64,000 nt of DNA from NCBI GenBank assembly GCA_004431415.1, contig QPMI01000032.1, forward strand, positions 1 through 64,000, given 5' to 3'. Origin of the DNA: Cyanophora paradoxa. Lineage: Eukaryota > Glaucocystophyceae > Cyanophorales > Cyanophoraceae. Made by a program: the position numbers and the translations under genes. Under the pieces are notes generated by a model, which worked only from the letters and a program-made list of their open reading frames with translations, did no database searches and was not told where the DNA came from. This document shows, piece after piece, positions 10,101-18,833 of this stretch (the first letter of the stretch is position 1; each line of letters opens with the position of its first letter).

Positions 10101-13100
10101 GCGCGACATCCTCCGCTCCTCCGCCCTCTCCATCATCGACCTCTCCGGTGCGAAGCTTAAGATCTCGGGCGATACAGAACCCAGAACTATAGAACTCCTT
10201 TTAAGAAGCGGTGGAAGACGGCAGCTATAGAAGACTGGAGTGATCTTTTCCGCCTCTATTTTGTCCTCTATTTTGTCTCCTAGAAGCTCAGCCTGGCAGC
10301 TCCGGGGCGCTCAAATGGGCGGCGTTGGGGGCACTCAGATGGTCCTTTGAAGAAGCCGGGGCGCTCAGATGAGCAGCTCTAAATCCCCCCTTTCCACTCC
10401 CCCCCCCCCCCCCCCCTACACATACACACACACACACACGCCCTCCCCTTCCCGCCTCCGCCTATCGCCTACACCCCCCTCCGCCTATCCTATCTCACCG
10501 CCGCGCGCCCCCACCCGCAGCGCTGGACGAGATGCTGGTGATGGACTACGCGGAGCTGCGGCGCGCCCTCAAGGCCGCCGAGGAGGCCCAGGCCCGCCAG
10601 CGGCGCCTGCTAGGGGGCGGCGCTGGCGCGGCCGTGCTCAGCACGCGGCGGAGCAGCAGAAGCAGGAAGGGCTCGGCGGCGGAGAGGGGGGGGGACGCGG
10701 CCCACGGGGCGCCGCCCAGCGCCGAGGACGACGAGGCGTTCAGGCTGCTGCTAGAGGGAGGAGGCAGCAAGATCAAGAAGGCCTCCTCCTCCGCCTCTGC
10801 GGCGGCGCGGGTGCCGCGGACCTCGAGCGAGCTGGCGGGGGCGGGCCCCTCGCCCCCGGCCACCTCCCGCTCCGTCCACGTCGACGACACGCGGGACGCC
10901 TCCAAGGCGAGCCCTCCAAGTCCAATGTCTTACCACCTTCTTAATCTAATCTTATCTAATCTTAATCTAATCGTACTCTCGGCTCCGACACCCGCGACGC
11001 CTCCAAGGCGGGCGTCATTCCGTCCCATCCCACTCGGCCTCCGCCCGTCCCGCTCACCCTCGTCCCGGGGCAGGAAATGGAGGCGGCGGTGCGGGCGGAG
11101 CAGCTGGCGAGGATCCAGGCCGCCCTCCCCGACCTCCGCCACGCCCAGGTCCGTCCCGGCCCGTTTCTTTGTTTGTTTGTTTGGAGGGCACGCGCCTCGT
11201 TAGTTAAATCTTCTTCTTCGATCCTAAGGAGATCCAAGAAGAGGGTTCTAAGACCTTACTAAGTGATGTAAGAAGTTCTTAGCGGATATAAGAACCTACA
11301 AGACGTCCGACAGGCCCAGGCGCGCCGGGGGCCCGGGGGGGGCTCAGGGGGGCCTCATGATCATGGCGCCGGGCTCGAGCGCAAAGGCGGCCTTCTAGAG
11401 TGGACGGCTAGCCTAGAAGAAGAAAAGGCGGATAGCCCCAGTCGGTCGGTTTAGAGGGCGCCGCGCTCAAGGGCCGGGGCGGGCAGCCTGGGAAAGAGTT
11501 CGCGCTAGCTCTAGATCCCACGGGAGCGGCGGGGGACGCCGCGCGCTCTTTCTTCTTCTTAGATCTTAAGATTCAAGAAGAAGGATCTGAGATCTAAGAA
11601 ATCCTTAGTGAATCTAAGACCCCCGCCCGCCCGCCCGCTGGCTTGCTTGCTTGCGATTGCTTGCTCTCCTCTGCCCATTTCCCTCACCTCGAAGCGATTT
11701 CCGCTTCTTTCCAGACCGCCTGTCTACCGCCTATCCGCCCGCCTGTCTATAGCCGCCAACTCACCTCCACCCCACAGGAGGAGCGGAAGCGGCGGGAGGC
11801 GCGGCGCCGGGCGCGGCGGGTGGCGCGGGGCGAGGACGAGGAGGGAGGGGGCGGGGCCGGCTCCTCGGGCTCCTCCTCGGGCGGGGAGGGGAGCGCGGAG
11901 GAGGGATCGCTCGTCCGCGTCGTCCGGGACAAGGTGACCGGTCGCCCCGGGGCTCCCCTCCCCACGCCTTAGAATTTCCCCACTCTAGCCGTGGGTCCCG
12001 TAGCCTCAGACCTACGCTACGGGTCCCGTAGAGGGAATTTCCTGTCTAGCTCTGACTCTCTCTGACTCTGACTCTGTCCGCGTCGTCGGGGACAAGGTCA
12101 CCGGGGCCCGGTGCGCGGCCCGCCCTCCCCGCCCTACCTCCCCAGCGGCGGGAGGAAGAAGATTGGCAACCTGCGCAAATCGCCACAGATCCCCCCTTCC
12201 CCCCTCCCCCCCCCAGCGCATCCCGCCCTCTTCTCCCGCTCGCCCGCCCTGGGCGGCCTCGGGCCTCGGGCCTCACTCGCCCCCCCCCCCCCCTCCACCC
12301 CCCCCCTCCCCCCCGCAGGACGGTGCAGCTGCTGGAGCGGCGGCGGCAGCAGCTCTTCGAGACCTCCTACACCGCCCTCCCCCGCGTGCGCCCCTGCCTC
12401 CGCCTCGACCACCGACCCCCTCCTCACCCCTCGGGCCAGGCGGCGGAGGGGAACGCGCTGGAGGAGCTGCTGCGGGAGGTCGAGGAGGGCGGGGAGCAGC
12501 GCGCCCAGGTCCGCCCAGAGGGGCGCGGGGCGGGGCAGACGGGGCAGAGGGGCCCAGCACCACTAGCCGCCCCCTAGCGGTTGGGCGGGGGAATGGAGCC
12601 AGCCAGCCCCTGGAGTCTAGCCGGCCTAGCCGTCCTTCCCGCGGGAGTGGGGGGCGGAAAGGGAGCCGCGGGGCCAGCTAGCGCCTGGGGCCTAGCCGTC
12701 CCAGCTGCGCCCCTGCCGGCCTAGCCGTCCATCCGCCCCTGCGCCGCTTCCCCAGCCCGCCTGATCCTCTCCCTCCGTCTTCGGCGCCCCGGCCCGCAGC
12801 TCCTGGCGGCTCTGGAGTCGCTCCTGCTCGAGCGCGAGGCGGCTCGGGGCTCCTCCTCCGGCGGCGCCGGGGCCCTGAGCCCCGCTGGCGCGGGGTCAGG
12901 GGCGGGGACCGGGACGGGGGCGGGCACCCCCGCGCACTTCTTCGGCGGCGCGGAGGACTGGGCGGCGGGCCCGCGCCGCCCCTCCTCCACGTCGGCGCAC
13001 GTACCCCCCCGCCGAGTCCGTCCTCTTTCGTTTTGCTTTCTTCCCTCCCGTCTCTTTACCGCCCCCCTCCCCCCCCCGCCCCCCCTCCCCCCCTTCAGGG

Positions 13101-16100
13101 CGAGCCGGAGCCTCGGGCGGGTCGGATGGTCTCCGCAGAGGTCCAGACGGCCGCCCTCGTGGTACCCCCGGCCCCTTCTTTCCCCCCCCCCGGTCCCTGT
13201 TCCGACTCGGGGGTACAGGCGCGGAACCGCTACGTGCAGACGGACGATGACCCCGAGCTCGAGCTGCCCCGCGTGCGTACCCCCCTCGCTTCTCCCTCCC
13301 CCCTGCTATCTGAACGTCCGCTCGGGCGGCACAGCTGCGGCGGGGCCCGCAGCTGGGGGCGCCGGCGCCCGGTACCCCCGGGGGCATCCCCTCCTTCAGC
13401 GCGGACGGCGACTCTTCCGGGGGGGTTCTCACCGAAGCCGCCCTGGAGAAGGCGGCGGCCGGGGAGGCGGCGGTCGCCGCCGCCGGTGGCGGCTCCAAGC
13501 CGGCCGAGCTGCCGAGAGCGCACTCGGGCGTCTCCGTGGCGCCCTCAGCGGTCGGGTCGCTGGCTCCCGCCAAGTCCGCGGCAAAGGCCAAGCGCGGCTC
13601 CGTCGCGTCGGCGCTGCAGGCCCCCGGCTCGGGGGGCGACCGCAAGAGCTCCGTCGCCGCCCGCCGCTCCCGCGTGCGTGCGAACGAAGCAGCGCATTCG
13701 GCGCAGCGTCCTCGGCTGCTTAGCTTCTTCGGCGCAGTGGTCGGAGGCGGGGGGCTCGCCCCTGGAGCGGAGCTTCGCGGAGGGCGGAGGCGGCGACGCG
13801 GTGACGTCACTGGACCTGAGTCTCAGCGCCGCCTCTTTGGGGCTGCTGGGCCCGGGCCCCGCCCCGGAGGCCTCCCCCCAGGCCCCCGCCTCCTCCCGCT
13901 CCCGCGCCCCCAGCGAGGGGAACAGCAACGCCCCCGGCACGCCCGGCGGCTCCCGCCCCGGGCCGGGCGCGGCGGGCCTCGGCCTCGGCCCGCCGCCGCC
14001 GCCTCGCTGCCGCCGGCGTGGCGCCCGCTGCTGGCCGAGTGGCGGGGCGCGCCGTCCCCCATGGATCGCCGCAACGTCCTCGCCCTCATCTCGGTGCCCT
14101 TTCTAACCCGTGAACTTAAGCTTCCGGATTAGTACAGTAAACGTCTTAGTAAACTAGGACCCTAGAACTCTTTCCTTCTTTTCTTCTTCTAGACTGCAAC
14201 TCATACATCTCTTTTTATGCCCTTTCTTCTTAAACATCCTTGAACATTTAATCCTCTAACTAACTTCCTCTTTTTCATTCTCAGGCGATCTACCGGCACC
14301 GGGAGGAGGCGATGGAGGCGCTCATGGCGATGTCCTCCACCGCCGCCTTCGCCCACGGCACCCTCTCCCACTCCGGTGCGCGTCTACCTTCTTCGCTTCC
14401 GAAGGAGAACAATAAGGAGAAGGAGCCTAGCAATTGCAAGTAGATCCTTCGCGTCGGGGTTCCACCACGCAGGGCGATGGAACGCTAACTAACGCCTCAC
14501 GAATGCCGAGCCTCACGCGCTCCCCCCCCCCCCCCCCCCCTCCCTCGCCAGGGCTGCACACGGCGCCGCCGCCGCCGCCCCTCCCCGACGTCGCCGTGGA
14601 CGCCCTGACCGCCAAATTCGGCTACCGCCACCGCTTCGCCCGGGTACGTCGTTGTTGTTGTTTCTCTCTTCAAGGCCTGCTTCTGCTCGCTGAGCTCCTT
14701 CTTCTTCTTCTTATTTCTCCCTTAGGGCCTGGCCGAGTTCGCGGCGGGGGTGCGCGCCAACACCGCCGAGAACCACCGCGTCCGCCTGTGCGCTCCCCTC
14801 TCCCACCCCTCCAATGCGAGCCGACGCGATGCGACCTGATCTCATCGTCCCTCCCTCCTCCTTCTCCCCTTCCTCCTCCTCCTTTCAATCTGCAAGGTTC
14901 GCTCGCTTCTGCTTCTGCCACCCCAATCTGATCTGATCCGATCTCGCCCCTCCTCCCCCTCAGGTTTGCGCGCTTCTGCGGGATGATGACGGAGTGGAGC
15001 GAGACGCAGGGCCCCCTCTCCTGCCACGCCCTCACCGTCTACCTCCAGGTCCGTCCGCTATTTTTAGCCGCTGGCGCGGCCCAGCATAGCGTAGCGTAGC
15101 GTAGCTTGGCCAGCACGTCCCAGCGACGCCTGGCCTGCCCTGGCCTAAGGGTGAGCTCTCTAACTAACCTCTCTCTCCCCGCAGGTGCACGGGGCGCTGC
15201 GGGCGGCGATGGCGCGGCGCGGGGCCGTGCCGCACGCGCCGGCCCCGGCCCTCGAGCTGCTCGTCCCCGCCGAGGCCCTTGAGGAGGCCCTCGCCGCCGC
15301 CCTCGAGTCCAGGGTCCGTTCGTGCGCGCTTAGGCGGCTCAGTTGTACGATTGCCGAAGCGAGATAAGATAGCCCTTCAAGACATGCATCCCGCCCCAGA
15401 GCCGAGCCTCATCTATCTTTGCCTCCCGATCCCTCTGTAACCCTCTCCTCGGCTCAGATGGGGGCGGGGAGCCTGGCGGCCGTCGTCTCTGCGGTCCGAG
15501 CGCACGCCCCCGCGGTACCGGGGGCGCCCCCGGGGTACGTCTGTCTGCGGTCCCCGCACCCCTTGCTTTCTACCTACCCAGCGCCCGGCCCGCTAGCTAG
15601 CTCTCCGCCCCTAGCTAGCTAGCTCGCCTAGCTAGCTCCCCTTACATCCCTTGCCTCCTACCTATACCCACCGGGGCCGGCCCACCGGGGCCGGCCAGGT
15701 ACGTCTACGCGGAGCCGAACATCGAGGGCGCCGTCGAGCAGTGGCAGCGCGAGCACGGTGCGCCCTCCCCCCTTCCTTCCCTTTCCTTCTCTAGGACTTC
15801 CGGCGCACCCTTCCCTTTTCCGTCAGAGCTGGGCCCAGAGCTGCGGTTGCGGTCCTGCCTGACACGGTCCCCAGAGCTGCCGGACACGGTCCTCATGAAG
15901 CTCCTCCGCGACTTCGACGACAGGCGCGCAGCCGTAACCCCCCACCCCCTCTGATCAGATCCGATCCGATCTGACCGGGTCCGCGCCGCGCAGCCGGACG
16001 GGGGCGATCTCGGCGGCGCAGTTCCTCGCCCTCTGCCGCCACCTCCACCCGGGCCTGCCCCCTGACGCCGTCCGCCCCTACCACCCCCCCCCCCCCCCCC

Positions 16101-18401
16101 CCCCCCCCCCAGCCGCCGCCCCCCGCCCCGCCCACGAAGAGGGAAAAGGGAAGAGGCTCTAGCGATTGAATTGGGCTCTAGCTATCTAGAGGCTATCCTC
16201 GCCGTGCGTGGAAGGGGAGCGGCTCCCGGCGGCCTTGACATCTAGGCTAGGCACTCGCCCACGGGACGATGTCGAAGCGAAGAGAAGGGAAGAGGCTCTA
16301 GCTATAGAGCTGTGGACATGCGCGACAGCCGTCCGCCCCCACCCGCTCTCAAGGAAAGAGAGGAGACCATCTAGAAACTAGAAGCGCGGCTTAAGGGCTC
16401 GCGCCCCTCCCGCGCAGGCGCTGCGGATGTACCGGCAGAGCAGATCTAATCTCTAGAGGCGCTGCAGAACTTTAGACTAATCACTAGATGTACTAGATGT
16501 ACCTGGTGATCGGAGACTAGATTCTTAGCTCGCGCTCCCCCCTCCCGCGCGTGCGCAGGCGCTGCGGATGTACCGGCACGCGACGGAGCAGGCGCCGGGG
16601 GCCCTACCCGGCGCCGACGCCCTCGTAGCCCCCGACCGGTCCGCCCCGCCCCGCCCACCTTCTCCCAGCTTCTCCTAGCCTCTCCCAGCCTTCACCCGGC
16701 CTTCTCGGAACTCAAGTTTGGGCTAAGAGGCTAGGGTCTTCTCTAGCTCCGCCGCGCCCCCGCCACGCTGCGCCCCAGCTCACTCCACTCGCTCGACCCT
16801 CGCTCACTCAGGTTCGTGCTGTACGCGCGGGTCGGGGGCCTCGCCTCGTCGCCCTCGTCGCCGGCTGCGGCGCGCGCGGCGGCCCCCGCCGACTTCGACC
16901 AGCTCGAGGTCGCCTGGCGCCGCTCGGGGGTGCGCGCGTTTGTTTCTGTCCCGCGTTTCCAGCCCCGCCCCTTGCACTTCCCTTTTCTCCCTTTATTCCG
17001 CGCTACGGTTACCCCCCCTCCGCCCTGCTCCCCGCTCCCTTCCATTCCATCCGCTCCCTTCTGGACCGCTTCTTTCTGGGACGGCCGCCCGCCGTACCCC
17101 CCGCCGCCCCCTTCCACTCGCTCCCCCCCCTCCATAGCTTCGCTTCTCAGCTTTGCGAGCGCGCTGTACCCCCCCCGCTCACCTTTTCCGACGCCCTTCC
17201 CCCTTAGGCGTGGGTCGAGCGCGCCCTGGAGACCCTCGACAAGTACCAGGCATGCGCACGCGTACCCCGCCCTCCCCCCCCCCCCCCTCTTACCCCGCCC
17301 CGGCAGCCGGCGGAGATCGACCTGTGGGGCGCGAAGGACGTGGGCAAGCCGGGGCCGGCCGACGTCGTCCGCCGCATGGGGCGCTCCCTCTCCACCGTGC
17401 GCTACGCCCCGAAAGCTAAAACATAGCTAAAGACATCAACATAAACATAGCTAAAACATAGCTAACATGGCTAACTAAAATGGCAAGCGAAGCGAGGCAA
17501 GCTAGTGGCCCCGAACTAGACTCAAAGAGCTGATATATATAGTAAACTAGAGCCAATAGGCGTCCTCAAAGTCCCCCGGCCCGGCCCTCGCCCCCCCTAT
17601 CGGCCTTCTAGCAAACCTGTCGAAACGACGGCCCCGCCCTAGCTACGCTTACTCGCTGTAACGTGGACCAAGCCTTGGCTGACGACACCCCCCCCCCCCC
17701 CCCCTCTTTCCCTCCCTCCCGGCGGCCGCGCAGCTGCTCTCGGCGCGCAACGACTTCGAGACGGCGCTCCTCTGCTTCCTCCAGCTCATGCGCACCCTCC
17801 GCGGCGCCGTGCGGACTTCCCCCTCACTCGGCTTAACTTCCGCTCCGCCTGAAGCCCCCCTTCTAAAATCTAGCGATGTCATAGATACAAACGCTCATGC
17901 GCACCCTCCGCGGTGCCGTGCGGACCTTTCCCTCACTCGGCTTAACTTCCGCTCCACCTGAAGCCCCCCTTCTAAAATCTAGCGATGTCATAGATACAAA
18001 CACTCATGCGCATCCTCCGCGGCGCCGTGCGGCCCCCCGCCCTCCCCTCCCCTCCCCTCCCCTCCCCTCACTCTCCGCTGAACTTCATCTCCCCTCTAAA
18101 TCTCGGAGCTCCCAAGCTTCCCCTCCCCAACTAAAATAGAAAACTAAACTAAGACCCTCTATAACCTCTCTATATAAACTTCCCCTTCCCCTCTAATATA
18201 AACTAAACTAAACTAAAGCCCCTCTATAAACTCTTGGAGCTCCCAAGCTTCCCCTCCCCAACTAAAATAGCCGCCGCGCAGCTCGCGGAGAAGGGCGCGG
18301 TGGACGCGGTGGACGCGGCGCTCGCGGGGGAGGGCCCCGCCGCGCCGGCGCCGGCGCCCGTCCCGGTCCTCCAGCTCGCCCCCTCCGGCTCCGGCTCGTA
18401 G
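7112..18401 (+). CDS. Gene C: long coiled-coil protein with C-terminal helical module and EF-hand-like loop
   Basis: About 30 exons. Well-supported ones are 8145-8200, 8292-8424, 8541-8680, 9549-9614, 10044-10147, 10521-10906, 11008-11148, 11778-11933, 12440-12508, 12800-13000, 13099-13161, 13219-13272, 13335-13673, 13738-14093, 14285-14375, 14552-14643, 14726-14787, 14964-15048, 15185-15313, 15458-15534, 15699-15757, 15875-15923, 15994-16069, 16559-16638, 16812-16929, 17208-17249, 17307-17396, 17734-17808 and 18282-18401 (stop TAG). The N-terminal two-thirds is heptad-rich (RIEELEGENRRARDIL, ELRRALKAAEEAQARQR, RKRREARRRARRVARG). The C-terminal third is a helical domain (FGYRHRFARGLAEF, HRVRLFARFCGMMTEW) of a type I associate with ciliary and cytoskeletal proteins, then an EF-hand-like loop. 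A ciliary role is inference. Exon 13738-14093 needs one frame change near 14000 in a GC-rich run. Start chosen at the first Met (MSTSRSRRSDTSQGG); exon joins between 7170 and 7400 are unclear. Confidence 0.7.
9030..9170. repeat. Imperfect tandem repeat in an intron of gene C
   Basis: Repeats of a unit containing GAGTCGGCCGGACAGCTAGC, with shorter pieces of it, lie inside the intron that ends at 9548. The rest of that intron (about 9020-9548) is GC-rich with many CTAG words and shows no exon. Confidence 0.6.
9625..9690. repeat. CCCCG pentamer tract in an intron
   Basis: A run of CGCCC/CCCCG units lies directly after the exon ending at 9614. The intron continues to 10043 and includes a second copy of the next exon's acceptor region near 9830 (GGCAGGAGCGGCTCGCC). 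Confidence 0.7.
10885..11010 (+). repeat. Exon-end duplication with 101-bp offset that coincides with an intron
   Basis: A 25-bp segment encoding DTRDASK occurs at 10885-10909 and 10986-11010, offset 101 bp. The GC-AG intron 10907-11007 is also 101 bp long and joins TCCAAG to GCGGGC in frame, continuing open to the next coiled-coil segment at 11074. The intron therefore spans exactly one repeat period. Confidence 0.65.
11913..12104 (+). repeat. Second copy of an exon end and donor inside the following intron
   Basis: About 28 bp encoding VRVVRDK plus its GTGACC donor (11913-11941) recur at 12076-12104 with about two differences (donor GTCACC). Between them are CTCTGACT repeats. The second copy could act as an alternative donor. 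Confidence 0.6.
15875..16069 (+). other. EF-hand-like loop in gene C, split by a GC-AG intron
   Basis: Joining 15875-15923 to 15994-16069 gives LRDFDDSRTGAISAAQFLAL. The 12-residue loop DDSRTGAISAAQ has Asp at position 1, Ser at 3, Thr at 5, Gly at 6, Ile at 8 and Gln at 12, flanked by helices. Gln at 12 in place of Glu suggests weak or lost calcium binding. The intron begins GCGCGC. Confidence 0.55.
16084..16110 (+). repeat. Poly-C tract of about 27 bases in an intron
   Basis: An unbroken C run just after the donor at 16070. Comparable C runs sit near 10391, 12280, 14522, 17685 and 63660, often upstream of the acceptor where a T-rich tract would be expected. Confidence 0.9.
16400..16577 (+). 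repeat. Duplicated intron 3' end plus exon start
   Basis: GCGCAGGCGCTGCGGATGTA followed by CCGGCA appears at about 16413-16437 and again at about 16553-16577. The second copy leads into the open exon 16559-16638 (ALRMYRHATEQ). The first soon diverges (AGAGCAGATC) and looks like a decoy or decayed copy of the exon start. Confidence 0.65.
17784..18029 (+). repeat. 109-bp tandem repeat, about 2.2 copies, starting in an exon end
   Basis: The segment starting CTCATGCGCACCCTCCGCGG (end of exon 17734-17808, encoding LMRTLRGA) recurs at 17894 and 18003, each time 109 bp on. Only the first copy is joined to coding sequence upstream. Each copy carries the same donor region. Confidence 0.75.
18105..18270 (+). 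repeat. 35-bp direct repeat in the last intron of gene C
   Basis: A segment beginning GGAGCTCCCAAGCTTCCCCT is at 18105-18139 and 18236-18270. AACTAAACTA-type words lie between the copies. The second copy is 11 bp from the final acceptor at 18281. Confidence 0.7.
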
Positions 18402-18833
18402 CATTATCAATTGCAAGTCATGCGCATCAATATATGTGATTTCGCACACTCGAAATCGCTCGAGCTCGCGATCGTGATGCGTTCGTGGGGCTCCCGTGAT
18501 CGTGATGCTGGGGAAGGGGATCTAGATCTATATTTGTAGTGAATAGCGAGGCTCCCCGGTGCCAGTCCGGTGCATGAGCTCTCCGGATCATTTTTGATAT
18601 TAATAATTTGATATTATAACAGATACACAACAGATGTTGGACGCGCCGCGATTACGGCCGATGCGCGCTACAGCCGCGGCCGCGGCAACGTTAACGTCAG
18701 TCCAGGTTGTGACAGCAAGTGTCCCTACAGCTATGTACAATGCAGTCTACACTGTGAAATATGAACGAAAACACGATATAAAGCCTGACACCTCGTACGC
18801 GTGCGGCGTGTGTAGACCTCACTCTCTACTCGC
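18402..18833. other. Convergent spacer between genes C and D
   Basis: AT-richer sequence holding both 3' ends. I see no exon and no clear polyadenylation signal. Confidence 0.5.
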
